59,815 bases of DNA from an uncultured Eubacteriales bacterium (GCA_902764915.1 CACWXY010000021.1:1-59815), one strand, 5' to 3'; shown: positions 7,117 to 14,977, counted from the first letter of the stretch. Numbers and translations are program-made. The notes: generated by a model from the letters alone, not told the origin.

Positions 7117-7386
7117 TCAAACCGTAAAACGCTTTGTGGACGCAATGGTCAGATCATCATCGGAAAGACCTTCGATTTCTGTCAGGACTTCTTCGGCTTC
7201 TTCATCAGAAGCGTCCTGGACATTTGCGGTCAGTCGGTAGAAAGGATCGCTCTTGAGTTCCGCGATATACTCTTTGACTGCATTCTTGATCAGGTCTGTG
7301 ACAGACATATTGAATATGCCGGCGACGTGCTTCATGTCACGAATTTCCGCTTCATCCATTTTGAAATTCATAGCTTTCGTTGCCAT
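7117..7386 (-). CDS. RelB/DinJ-type antitoxin
   Basis: 89 residues from MATKAMNFKMDEAEIRDM, with CAAGGAGGTGTTGACC upstream. The ribbon-helix-helix is MNFKMDEAEIRDMKHVAGIFNMSVTDLIKNAV (residues ~5-36), followed by a helical toxin-binding region with an acidic stretch (DASDEEAEEVLTEIEG). It lies 13 bases before the RelE gene. Confidence 0.8.
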   Translation of the reverse strand: MATKAMNFKMDEAEIRDMKHVAGIFNMSVTDLIKNAVKEYIAELKSDPFYRLTANVQDASDEEAEEVLTEIEGLSDDDLTIASTKRFTV

Positions 7387-7544
7387 GGTCAACACCTCCT
7401 TGTCGTTCACCAGCAGTATATACCGTAAAGATGGCAAAGACAAGTGATGCCGTAAAGTAATTGTCAATTCGCTGAGAACGATCCGGTACAGGGTTACTTA
7501 CCCTACACTGCGCCCTCCTTGGACATTTCGTTGATCCGATCGCA

Positions 7545-7679
7545 TCATGCCCCGTCAGTTTCCTGATCCATTTCAGCAAGTACCGTTATGCAGCCGTCGT
7601 CATCTGCATGGGTCTGCACTTCCCTTTTCCAGCATCTCTTCTCCCTGCGTTTCGCCAGCCGTCTGTTGAACTTCTTCAT
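7545..7679 (-). CDS. Very small basic protein, doubtful
   Basis: 44 residues (MKKFNRRLAKRREKR ... MDQETDGA) in the otherwise empty 7390-7829 stretch. The Arg/Lys-rich N-terminus looks like a phage or plasmid small protein. No convincing ribosome binding site precedes it. The rest of this 440-bp interval shows nothing I can name. Confidence 0.25.
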   Translation of the reverse strand: MKKFNRRLAKRREKRCWKREVQTHADDDGCITVLAEMDQETDGA

Positions 7680-7829
7680 GGTCGATGATTAACTCATGTT
7701 GTTTGCGTCCGAGCCTAGACAATGCTCATGTTCTCTTCCTCCTTCGTGCCTTCTTGCATGTGCATATTCGCTCTGCGTGGGATGGAAGTCAACCGGTAAT
7801 GTGGAGATTATCTATCTTTCTTCTATCAT

Positions 7830-8279
7830 CTACCTGACTCTTTCATCACCCTGCTTCTCCCGCCAACGCTGGATCCGCTTCGCGTTTCCGCTCTTTTCTT
7901 CCAGGTCGTACACTGTCCGCTCATATGGCAGATACATCTTCACCAGGGCTTCTGTGACCGACAGCTCCTCCGCCACTTTCTTCACGGATCCAAGCTTCTC
8001 ATGCTGTTCCCGGATTACCCTGCTGGTTTCTGTGGTCCAGCAGCCGCCGGTGATGAGAATCTTCCGGATCTTCGCTGTGGAAAAGTCTATCCCACGTTCT
8101 GCCAGTCTCTTCTGAAAAGCTCCAAGCGACTCATGCATCGCCTTTCGCCCCGGTGACCAGTCCGCACCTCCCGGCTTTGAATCCTCTTCCCGGTCATTAT
8201 ACACATCGTCATACAATTTGCAGATTTTATCGATAAACTCCTGGCTGGGGTTATCCTTCTCTCGTCTTCTCCGATCCAT
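7830..8279 (-). CDS. Hypothetical HTH protein with repeat array upstream
   Basis: 149 residues; ATG with TTAGGAGGTTGCC upstream. Residues ~50-115 look like two helix-turn-helix units (AFQKRLAERGIDFSTAKIRK, then VKKVAEELSVTEALVKMYLPYER), with a charged N-terminal half and a basic tail. Proteins of this kind occur on clostridial mobile elements and probably bind DNA, but I cannot assign a family. Four copies of TCAAGTAAC lie 25-110 bp upstream of its start and are a natural candidate for its binding sites (inferred). Confidence 0.6.
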   Translation of the reverse strand: MDRRRREKDNPSQEFIDKICKLYDDVYNDREEDSKPGGADWSPGRKAMHESLGAFQKRLAERGIDFSTAKIRKILITGGCWTTETSRVIREQHEKLGSVKKVAEELSVTEALVKMYLPYERTVYDLEEKSGNAKRIQRWREKQGDERVR

Positions 8280-8302
8280 GGCAACCTCCTAAGAAACACA
8301 TT

Positions 8303-8387
8303 TCAAGTAACACGATTGTACGATTACTGAGCGATTCCTGTCAAGTAACTGTAGCTCATTGTTTTCAAGTAACGCATATCAAGTAAC
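8303..8387. repeat. Four direct copies of TCAAGTAAC (iteron-like)
   Basis: Exact TCAAGTAAC at 8303-8311, 8341-8349, 8365-8373 and 8379-8387, with spacings of 38, 24 and 14 bp. They lie in the leader of the leftward HTH gene. Same-orientation repeats next to a DNA-binding protein suggest operators or a replication/recombination site. Confidence 0.75.
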
Positions 8388-8405
8388 ACAAGATTAGAAG
8401 AACAT

Positions 8406-8423
8406 GCCGGGTTGAAACCCGGC
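8406..8423. repeat. 18-bp palindrome GCCGGGTTGAAACCCGGC
   Basis: 8-bp arms with a 2-base loop, not followed by a T-run on either strand, so it is more likely a binding or recombination site than a terminator. Confidence 0.45.
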
Positions 8424-8486
8424 AGCGGAGCTGCGCGGAGGTTCACTTGACTGGAGTCGGATCAATTATTCTTGATCCCAGTCGCT

Positions 8487-8517
8487 CTCCCTATGCCGGA
8501 CATAATCCCAGGCCATC
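8487..8517. repeat. 30-bp repeat, copy 1 of 2 (other copy 8962-8991)
   Basis: The two copies share CTCCCTRTGCCGGAC and AATCCC-GGCCATC with a few mismatches and one indel, 475 bp apart in the same orientation. The second copy directly follows the stop codon of the triple-HTH repressor. Each contains a short internal dyad (GCCGG/CCGGC). Confidence 0.55.
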
Positions 8518-8808
8518 GGAACAATCCGTCGCTCTTGTTCCCCTGTTCAAAACTTTATCCCCTAAGTTCGAAAAGATAACCGTTGACTTATAGGGACAGC
8601 AGAGCCAATATGACGGAAATTCCGTCTGCTGAGGAACACCGTCACGGCCAAATAGGAACACTCTCACGGAGAAGAAGAACATCCCATATAATTGGTATGG
8701 CACCTCTGTTATAAATGCACCGGCTTTCCCGATCACCATGGGCAGACCATTCTGCGATAATCCAAGGTACTCCCGGAGATGCCTGATTTTATCTGGCAAT
8801 TCTTCCAA
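8491..8808 (-). pseudogene. Remnant of an XRE-type repressor
   Basis: The first ~33 codons (MEELPDKIRHLREYLGLSQ ... IGKAGAFI) read as the first half of a helix-turn-helix domain. After that the translation loses the expected fold and becomes aromatic and hydrophobic. It is probably the start of a repressor gene fused to unrelated DNA. No other gene was recognised in 8424-8991. Confidence 0.4.
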
Positions 8809-8961
8809 TATATCCCTACCGCCTCTAATTATTGTAAAACAATCATTCGCCGCACACCATCAAATATCCTGCTCTGAGAGCATTCCTCTCAATTATCGCC
8901 ATCCCCGTGAAACTATTTCTCTTTCTGAGCTGAAGCTATTTTACCCATGGCCTCATCTCTA

Positions 8962-8991
8962 CTCCCTGTGCCGGACACAATCCCGGCCATC
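8962..8991. repeat. 30-bp repeat, copy 2 of 2
   Basis: This is the partner of 8487-8517, abutting the stop codon of the repressor gene at 8992. It may mark a duplication boundary or a binding site at the left side of the transposon-like unit. Confidence 0.55.
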
Positions 8992-9729
8992 TTAACCATC
9001 TGCTACGCTTTCACTATCCACCCATCTCCTGACCTTGTCCATCAGCGCATAGTCCTTCCTATGTCCACCGGCTTCAATTTCTACAATCGTGACTCGCTGC
9101 ACTCCAATCAATTCTGCAACCTGCTTTTGTGTCAGGCCAAGCGCCATTCTCCTTTCCTTCAGCTTTTTATCCAGTTCCTCAGGCTTGCCAATCTGATTCC
9201 ACAAACCCTTTCTGATTTCTGGATGGGCATCAAGAAAAGCAATGAGATCATCATTGACAGGATAATCTTTAGCTTTCTCATCGCCTGTCAAAAGCCACTT
9301 CTCACCAACGCCCGTTGCCTCCGCGATTCTTCGGATCTGTTTTATGCTTGCTTCCTTAGTGCCATTTTCAATTGCTTCATAAGTAGGCAGGCCAATCCCG
9401 CACAGCTTAGCAAAACTATATGCTGTGCGTTCTCCGCGCAACGAAATCAGCCGATCACGAATAGTTTGATTCGCAAAGTGTCTTCCTTCATCAGTAAATA
9501 AATCCCCTGCACCGAAAACAAGATATTCTTTACTGACTCGGTATTTTCTCCCAACACTTGAAATCACACCTATGCTGGGCAAAACGTCTCCGCTTTCAAA
9601 CCTTTCCCATTGATAGGGTTCAATGTCAATAGATTTCGAGAGCTGTACAGAGGATAGTCCCAGCGCAGATCGTACTGCTTTTAACCTATCCTGCAGGCCG
9701 GGTTCATAGGCCGCTTCGTTTACAATCAT
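8992..9729 (-). CDS. Repressor with three tandem XRE-type HTH domains
   Basis: 245 residues; ATG with AAGGAGAAAATGT upstream. Three helix-turn-helix units follow one another: residues ~12-55 (LQDRLKAVRSALGLSSVQLS), ~89-150 (IRDRLISLRGERTAYSFAKL) and ~188-235 (LDKKLKERRMALGLTQKQVA). Most XRE repressors have one. The gene is divergent from the transposase operon and their promoters overlap in a 108-bp gap, the layout of phage Mu c repressor versus ner-A. It probably controls the transposase operon and itself. Tandem domains could contact several operators from one chain. Confidence 0.75.
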   Translation of the reverse strand: MIVNEAAYEPGLQDRLKAVRSALGLSSVQLSKSIDIEPYQWERFESGDVLPSIGVISSVGRKYRVSKEYLVFGAGDLFTDEGRHFANQTIRDRLISLRGERTAYSFAKLCGIGLPTYEAIENGTKEASIKQIRRIAEATGVGEKWLLTGDEKAKDYPVNDDLIAFLDAHPEIRKGLWNQIGKPEELDKKLKERRMALGLTQKQVAELIGVQRVTIVEIEAGGHRKDYALMDKVRRWVDSESVADG

Positions 9730-9740
9730 ACATTTTCTCC

Positions 9741-9769
9741 TTGACAGCTGTGAAATATATGTGTTATCT
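9741..9769 (+). promoter_or_regulatory. Promoter of the transposase operon with overlapping operators
   Basis: TTGACA, 17-base spacer, TTATCT, on the plus strand. The -35 overlaps the leader of the divergent repressor gene. Dyads TGAGCTCA (~9774) and CTTTCCCAGGGAAAAG (~9810) lie between the promoter and the first gene and could be operators. Confidence 0.65.
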
Positions 9770-9837
9770 TATTTGAGCTCATTCATTCACTTTTACGCAA
9801 CAGTCTTCCCTTTCCCAGGGAAAAGGAGGATCAGTGC

Positions 9838-10026
9838 ATGGCTCCTGTGGTAAAAGAAACCAGGTCTTTCATTGAAGTTAAGTATTTCGATCCCGCAACA
9901 GGACACTATGGGTGTCCCTGGATCACTCTGGAGACAGATCCAACTACAAAAAGTATATTGGATTTTCACGTTGAATTTGTGGATATTGAGAAGGGAGATG
10001 AATCTGATGACTCATATCCTCCATAA
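9838..10026 (+). CDS. Small first gene of the transposase operon
   Basis: 62 residues; ATG with AAAAGGAGGATCAGTGC upstream. Acidic and beta-rich (FIEVKYFDPATGHYGCPWIT ... FVDIEKGDE). Not recognised. It overlaps the transposase gene, so it is probably translationally coupled. In Mu this position is held by the small regulator Ner, but no helix-turn-helix is visible here. Confidence 0.6.
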   Translation: MAPVVKETRSFIEVKYFDPATGHYGCPWITLETDPTTKSILDFHVEFVDIEKGDESDDSYPP

Positions 10027-12208
10027 CGATTCTAAATCGGAACAAAATCCACTCAGAAACCATATACATCCAGATCCTCTGGGCATCTTCATCACCATCC
10101 AGGAAGCCTCTTCGCTCTCCCACGTCAGCGCTAGATCATTTCTCAAAGCCCTCTATCGAGGCGTCATTCGTTCCCCTGATCCGCTTTCTCAGCCAGAACC
10201 GCAATATAAGAAAAACCAGGAGCAACTGAATTATCTTTACAACGCCATTCGCATCCCGCTTTCCGTCCTGAAACCATTTGCAATCATGGCGTATTGGAAT
10301 CAACACAAGAACGATCATTACATTGATCTTGATCTTGGAGCAGAACTGAATGAACATGGTTGGAAAGGAGTATTCCAGCTTTGTGAAAACATTCTGACCC
10401 TGCTCAAAATTGATCATCGCAATTCTTTCTATTATTCATCCAACCAGGCGCATTTACTAAAGGAACTCGTAGCAGATGCCGGGCTGTCACGATCGACCTA
10501 TTTTGAGGAGCTCAGAAAAATGTATCAAATAGGCTATTTCAAAAGCCATCAGGCTATGCTCAAAGGGATCATGCATGTCTCTCTTTGTCCTGCCTCAGAA
10601 GACTATCTGTCAGAGCATGTCATTCATTTCAATCATCCGTCCTGCGAGGACATGCGACTGGCTCTGGTCGAAGAAGCCAAATTGCGTGGGCAGGATTTTT
10701 GCAGGGATTGTGCACACAACCCCTTAAGCAGCACTTTTAAGCAGGCAAAATCGGATCTCAAAAAAACAGTCCCGACTTTCTGCCTGAAGGAATGCCGAAG
10801 CCCAACGGGTGGCATGAAATATCCTGATAACCAATCTACCGTCTGGCGCTTTGTCAATTCGCTGCAGCCCTCTCTGATCTACTTCTGTCAGCACGAAAAG
10901 AAGAACTGGAGCAAGCATTTTCTCTACAAGCTTGATCGTCAGGCACGTTACTACGGAGAGGTTTTCTTCTGTGATTTCGTACAACTGGATATTCAGCTTG
11001 CCATCTACTACGCAAAAAACAAGCCTGTAAAAACCATGAAACCATGGGCCTGTATCATTTCAGATGGATATACAGGCGCCATTGTTTCATCCAGCGTCAG
11101 TCTCTGTGAACCCACAACACAAGATGTCATCCGATGTCTTGCTGTAGCGTGCGTTTATAAAGTAGATTCTCCGTTCCATGGCGCACCCCAATACTTTTAT
11201 ACGGATGCCGGCTCTGCACTCACTGCAACTGCCCTGCGGGGCGAAAAGAAAACAGAATCCCTTGAAGATTCCCTCAAAGAATCCTTTTTCACGGAAGGTT
11301 TTCTTCCCCTGATGAATATACAGTGGTTGCAGCAGCCGGACTCACATCCGTGGGTTAAGTCGATCGAACGTATCAATGAGACAATCCAGTACAAGGACCT
11401 CCCAAGCGCACCCGGTTGGAGTGGAGGCGCCAGGAGGAGAAAATTCAAAGCTATCATTGGGGAGGAGTTCAACCGACTGGTAAAGAACCAGGCCCTGTGG
11501 ACAATTTCAGATTTTGCTTTTTTCTGGCATGATTATCTTGTTCCCGCCTACAACAACTATAAGAGCCCCGGCCAACAATCTCCTCTCGAAAAGTATGTGG
11601 AAAATCCAGATCTGCTCACACCATCCTGGAGTACAATCTCCGTATTCGCCGAGTCAAAAGACATTCCGGAGATTCGTCCCGATGGGATTATCCACAATGG
11701 AAGGAAGTATTCCTCCCCTGAAATTTTAAAGTATGTCAAAAATCCCGACGTACAGCTCTACATCTACGATTTCGGTTCCCCCATCACACATTGCATCCCT
11801 GTCTTTGTGAAAAACAAGAACAACGGCATCAATCGGTTTCTTGGCCTTGCCTACGAAAAAGAGGTCCTTAATATGGTTAATGAGGATCATCTTAAGCTTG
11901 AGCAAGAGCTTGCCATTCAGTATATCCAAACCAGGGACGTAAAGGATAAAGCTGAAGGTATCACTTACCTTTCGGAACTGATGAACTTCAACAATAAGAT
12001 GTATATCAACTACACACGTGAAGAACGGAAAATCATTCGAACCCGGTATCCGACCAGAGTGGATAGATCGAAATCTGACCAGCTTGGTACACACCTGAGT
12101 TCTGAAGCGCTCAAAGCTAAAGCCGCTGAGTACAAGGCAATCGCTACAACGCTTGAAGTAATAGCCTGTCAGAAAGAAGGAAGCATGAATGAAGGAACCG
12201 CACGTTAA
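10007..12208 (+). CDS. Mu/TnsB-like DDE transposase
   Basis: 733 residues from ATG 10007 (MTHILHNDSKSEQ), which has AAGGGAG 9 bases upstream. Residues ~1-300 are helical, with likely DNA-end-binding helix-turn-helix parts (IQEASSLSHVSARSFLKAL). The rve-type RNase H core runs ~310-470: D in YGEVFFCDFVQLD (~323), D in YFYTDAGSAL (~399) and E in HPWVKSIERIN (~452). A Mu-type C-terminal beta-barrel follows (GIIHNGRKYSSPEI ... LYIYDFGSP), then a helical tail. Enzymes of this kind cut and join transposon ends and usually work with an ATPase (MuB/TnsC). No ATPase gene is adjacent; an HUH transposase follows instead. Confidence 0.85.
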   Translation: MTHILHNDSKSEQNPLRNHIHPDPLGIFITIQEASSLSHVSARSFLKALYRGVIRSPDPLSQPEPQYKKNQEQLNYLYNAIRIPLSVLKPFAIMAYWNQHKNDHYIDLDLGAELNEHGWKGVFQLCENILTLLKIDHRNSFYYSSNQAHLLKELVADAGLSRSTYFEELRKMYQIGYFKSHQAMLKGIMHVSLCPASEDYLSEHVIHFNHPSCEDMRLALVEEAKLRGQDFCRDCAHNPLSSTFKQAKSDLKKTVPTFCLKECRSPTGGMKYPDNQSTVWRFVNSLQPSLIYFCQHEKKNWSKHFLYKLDRQARYYGEVFFCDFVQLDIQLAIYYAKNKPVKTMKPWACIISDGYTGAIVSSSVSLCEPTTQDVIRCLAVACVYKVDSPFHGAPQYFYTDAGSALTATALRGEKKTESLEDSLKESFFTEGFLPLMNIQWLQQPDSHPWVKSIERINETIQYKDLPSAPGWSGGARRRKFKAIIGEEFNRLVKNQALWTISDFAFFWHDYLVPAYNNYKSPGQQSPLEKYVENPDLLTPSWSTISVFAESKDIPEIRPDGIIHNGRKYSSPEILKYVKNPDVQLYIYDFGSPITHCIPVFVKNKNNGINRFLGLAYEKEVLNMVNEDHLKLEQELAIQYIQTRDVKDKAEGITYLSELMNFNNKMYINYTREERKIIRTRYPTRVDRSKSDQLGTHLSSEALKAKAAEYKAIATTLEVIACQKEGSMNEGTAR

Positions 12209-12617
12209 GTCGGATCTGACTTATCACTTTGTCTGGTGTACAAAGTACAGAGCGAGAATTCTGACGGAAGCCATCAGACCTCTGTGCAGAGATTTGATTC
12301 AGAAGGCCTGCAAACAACATGAGTTAATCATCGACCATGGCAAGGTTGCCATTGACCATGTTCATCTGGTGATCCAATGTCCGGCAAGCAAATCCCCAAG
12401 TCAGATCATGCACGATGTTAAAGGATGTGTATCCTATAATCTTCTGGCCATGCACCCGGAATTAACCGCAGGGCATCCCAAAAAGAACCTCTGGGCGCGT
12501 GGGTTCTATGTTGCATCAGTCGGAAGAGTTGATCCGGAGGTTATCGAAAACTATTTGAAAGAACACGATGGAACAGAAATCGAGGAGGCAGATACCGATG
12601 ATCAGATACTTCTTTGA
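12189..12617 (+). CDS. IS200-type HUH (Y1) transposase
   Basis: 142 residues; ATG with AAAGGAAGC upstream, overlapping the end of the DDE transposase by 20 bases. IS200/IS605 TnpA signs are YHFVWCTKYRARIL, the HUH pair in DHVHLVIQ (H57, H59), the GCVSYNLL helix, and the catalytic tyrosine in IENYLKEHD (Y122). All active residues are present. TnpA normally acts alone as a dimer on single-stranded DNA hairpins. Here it is embedded in another transposase's operon and has an acidic tail (EIEEADTDDQ) that most TnpA proteins lack. Confidence 0.85.
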   Translation: MKEPHVKSDLTYHFVWCTKYRARILTEAIRPLCRDLIQKACKQHELIIDHGKVAIDHVHLVIQCPASKSPSQIMHDVKGCVSYNLLAMHPELTAGHPKKNLWARGFYVASVGRVDPEVIENYLKEHDGTEIEEADTDDQILL

Positions 12618-12900
12618 TCCCAATACTCAGGAACATGAATTAAAAGTCGATCTTGTTGATGCATTTAAGGATTCAAAGGAAATGACTGATTTTTTAATCA
12701 ACGCAGGACTGGAAGTCCAAACCGCCATTCTGGCGATTATTGCCAGAATATACCACACAGTCGATTATATCTGTTCGGATGGAAAAGGTATGAACAGGAA
12801 AAATAGAGACATGATCAAAGAGATTATGATTCAAACTGCCTGTCAGGACACTACAGTGGATACACTCAATGAGTTTATGAATGGTACGAATAACCCCTGA
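12598..12900 (+). CDS. Small protein ending the transposase operon
   Basis: 100 residues from MIRYFFDPNTQEHELKV, with GAGGAGGCAGATACCG upstream, overlapping the HUH gene by 20 bases. Predominantly helical (FKDSKEMTDFLINAGLEVQ ... FMNGTNNP), acidic, without membrane spans or a recognisable motif. The double overlap in this operon implies balanced production of the three proteins, perhaps as a complex. Confidence 0.6.
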   Translation: MIRYFFDPNTQEHELKVDLVDAFKDSKEMTDFLINAGLEVQTAILAIIARIYHTVDYICSDGKGMNRKNRDMIKEIMIQTACQDTTVDTLNEFMNGTNNP

Positions 12901-13254
12901 AAAGTGGGTTTTACAACCAATCAAATGAAAGAGTTAACCATGATGGGTACAAACCTGGCAACTATATCAAAAAGACCTGCAGAGACTGACGGTTTGAGGA
13001 ATTGCCGAGCGCCGCGGGGAGCGAAAAAGATCCAAGGCGAAATGTAAAAAGTTCTAAAATGGCAAGTAGAATTCCCAGGAGAGCCACAGTCATTTCTTTG
13101 TCTTGGCGCATTTTCCCTCTTATACAGTATTTCTTTGTATCTCACTAGAAACCCGTTAAAAACCAATACCAACTGACTGAGAAAGGTTTTTAGTGTTCAA
13201 ATCGTACTTTGTATAGTCTCATACATCGGGAAAGCTTCAAAACGAAAAAGAAAC

Positions 13255-13320
13255 GAGACAGCCGCTGCGGCGGTGGTATAGCCACAATAAAGCAAAAAAC
13301 AGGCTAAAGCCTGTAGTCTC
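13255..13320 (+). repeat. Compact multi-hairpin structure downstream of the transposase operon
   Basis: A closing helix GAGAC (13255-13259)/GTCTC (13316-13320) encloses three hairpins: GCCG/CGGC (13261-13271), GTGG/CCAC (13273-13285) and the 7-bp ACAGGCT-AA-AGCCTGT (13299-13314). The shape is cloverleaf-like, but no tRNA signature bases are present. It could be a single-strand substrate for the HUH transposase, a small RNA, or both. Confidence 0.5.
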
Positions 13321-13366
13321 TTATCTCCTGCCATCCCGACTCACTCGAATGACTTTTGCAGACGCC

Positions 13367-13516
13367 AAATGTGGGTTGTTACAGATAAGAAATGTAGTTG
13401 ATTGCAGAGCAGACTCAACAAGGTATGTCATTCCTCTGTAACATATCAGTCAAGGGATAGAGTGCATCTCTTTCGCTGTCTGAGCATGTATGTTATTGCT
13501 GCAATCATCTACATTT
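13367..13516. repeat. Three related 18-bp sites, candidate transposase binding sites
   Basis: AAATGTGGGTTGTTACAG (13367-13384), AAATGTAGTTGATTGCAG (13390-13407) and, inverted, AAATGTAGATGATTGCAG (13499-13516). The last two match at 17 of 18 positions. A second inverted pair, TGTTACAGA/TCTGTAACA, lies between. Mu and Tn7 ends carry such multiple sites. The rest of the 12,901-13,641 gap shows no gene. Confidence 0.55.
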
Positions 13517-13589
13517 GGGCTTTGCAACAAAATGCTTTTTTGTTATGCAACAGAGCTTCGAAGATCCACTTCGTTCTCCCATTCCTCGC

Positions 13590-13614
13590 CCCCACCTAAA
13601 GGTGGTGGTTTTAA
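13590..13614 (+). terminator. Terminator-like hairpin at the right side of the transposon-like unit
   Basis: CCCCACC, loop TAAA, GGTGG, then TGGTTTTAA. It lies about 80 bp before the point where the neighbouring ATPase gene is cut. Confidence 0.45.
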
Positions 13615-13641
13615 CCCCTGGATAAAATAAAAAAAGCTGCA

Positions 13642-14424
13642 TCACGCAGGAATAATTGTATTTTGCATGTTCGTCCGGAAACGTGTGCAATATGACAGCA
13701 TTCCGATTTCCTGGTCAAAGCAACCGATCATTTCAGATTCCGTAATCCCACACAGGCAGGCAAAACCTTCGTCCAGTGAAATATCATTCAGCTGGTTCAG
13801 GTCACTGAAGATACTTATCTTGTGAAACTTTGATACGCCTGTAATGAAGATGAACTGGATATACTCATCAAAACTCTTCAGCGTACTGAAAAAGCCTTTG
13901 AAGACATCTTTGTTATGCTCCTGCAGTTCCTTATGATCTATGACATCCAGCAGCGGCTTGTCATATTCATCCACAAGCACAACACATCGAAGACCGGTTT
14001 TGTTTACCGCCTCGATCAGCAGACTCTGGAAGCGCTCACCGAGAGACCCATGTTCTCCGTTGATGGCGTATTCCCTTTCCCATCTTTTCATCTGGATATT
14101 TAAAGCTTCTTCCAGAGCTCCCTGCTGCCGATAGTTTGCGCCATTAAAATCAAAGTAAAATACCGGGTAGGATTTCCATGCGTCCGGGTTACCTTCTTCC
14201 AGTTTCTCAATGGCCAGGCCGGCAAACAGTTCCTTCTTTCCTTCCCAGTACGCTTTCATCGTGGAGAGAAGAAGGCTTTTCCCAAATCTTCTTGGCCTGC
14301 TCAGAAAATAAGGCTTTCCCTCATGTACCAGACGATAAACATATTCCGTTTTGTCCACATAGACATATCCATCTTTTCTGAGTCCTTCAAAACCCTGAAT
14401 GCCAATCGGAAGTTTTCTGGTCAT
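13642..14424 (-). pseudogene. AAA-ATPase-like protein (PF09820 type), C-terminus missing
   Basis: 260 residues from MTRKLPIGIQGFEGLRKDG, with AAAGGAGTGGGACTTG upstream. Walker A is in SRPRRFGKSLLLSTM (~residue 50) and Walker B is CVVLVDEYDKPLLD (~residue 165). The family is normally 500-580 residues with a C-terminal PD-(D/E)XK nuclease-like domain. Here the similarity stops after MIGCFDQEI (~13705) and an unrelated 20-codon tail follows. The break faces the transposon-like unit on its left, which is probably what removed the rest. The cellular role of this expanded family is unknown. Confidence 0.75.
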
Positions 14425-14536
14425 CAAGTCCCACTCCTTTCCCGGTTCTGTCAAACCGTTTCTTGTTCATATTATATTCCATGATCAGCGAGTCTTGGAC
14501 TATAATGTTCTGTCAAAATTCCTTGTTTCAGAAGAT

Positions 14537-14815
14537 AACCCTGTACACGAGGGGCGGCTCGCCTTAACTATTCCATCAAGTCACGAAAATTGTTTAAAAA
14601 TAGCCCTGTACATGAGGGGCAGCTTATTTCAACTTTCATTTTTGCCGTATTTTTCCGTGTCTTCAGGCCATTCAAACCGTGTGATAATAACCATGTACAA
14701 AGGGGGCTGGGGCTGCCTTAAAAATCGCATTTTTTGAGGGGCCAATCAATAGGCTGAAACCCTTGTGCCGCAAGGCCTCCAGCATTTTTCTTAACCGTGA
14801 CCTCGAGGTGATTCC
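14537..14815. repeat. ~275-bp repeat, copy 1 (upstream of the truncated ATPase gene)
   Basis: It matches 17085-17357 along its whole length at roughly 75-80% by eye, sharing TTCCATCAAGTCACGAAAA, CAACTTTCATTTTTGCCG and AATAGGCTGAAACCCTTGTG. Inside each copy a ~20-base word like CTGTACATGAGGGGCAGCTT recurs three times with the same offsets (about 65 and 86 bp). A short hairpin (CCTTG/CAAGG) lies near the end. The start of the ATPase gene is 112 bp away. No coding potential is evident. Confidence 0.75.
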
Positions 14816-14826
14816 GAAAAAATCAG

Positions 14827-14968
14827 TCTACGTGCAAATACTCCACGTAGATTTGACCTGTCTCCATTTCATTATTTTCCACCATTTTCCTTCATTTTCT
14901 TAAGAAAACAGCCTGTTTTCGGTGAAATATGAAATCATGAAAGTCTACGTAAAAAATGCCAACGTAGA
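14827..14968. repeat. Two 25-bp dyads with arms TCTACGT/ACGTAGA
   Basis: Dyads at 14827-14851 and 14944-14968 share 7-8-bp arms but have different 9-11-base centres, 117 bp apart. The second starts 10 bases after the XRE gene's stop codon. They lack T-runs, so they look more like operators or recombination sites than terminators. Confidence 0.55.
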
Positions 14969-14977
14969 TTATCTTGC

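Noticed and set aside
8303..8387. CRISPR array
   Set aside because: The repeats are 9 bp with uneven spacing and no cas genes are in the window.
13255..13320. Possible tRNA because of the cloverleaf-like fold
   Set aside because: There is no T-loop TTCRA, no anticodon-loop signature and no 7-bp acceptor stem. The hairpins are too short and wrongly placed.
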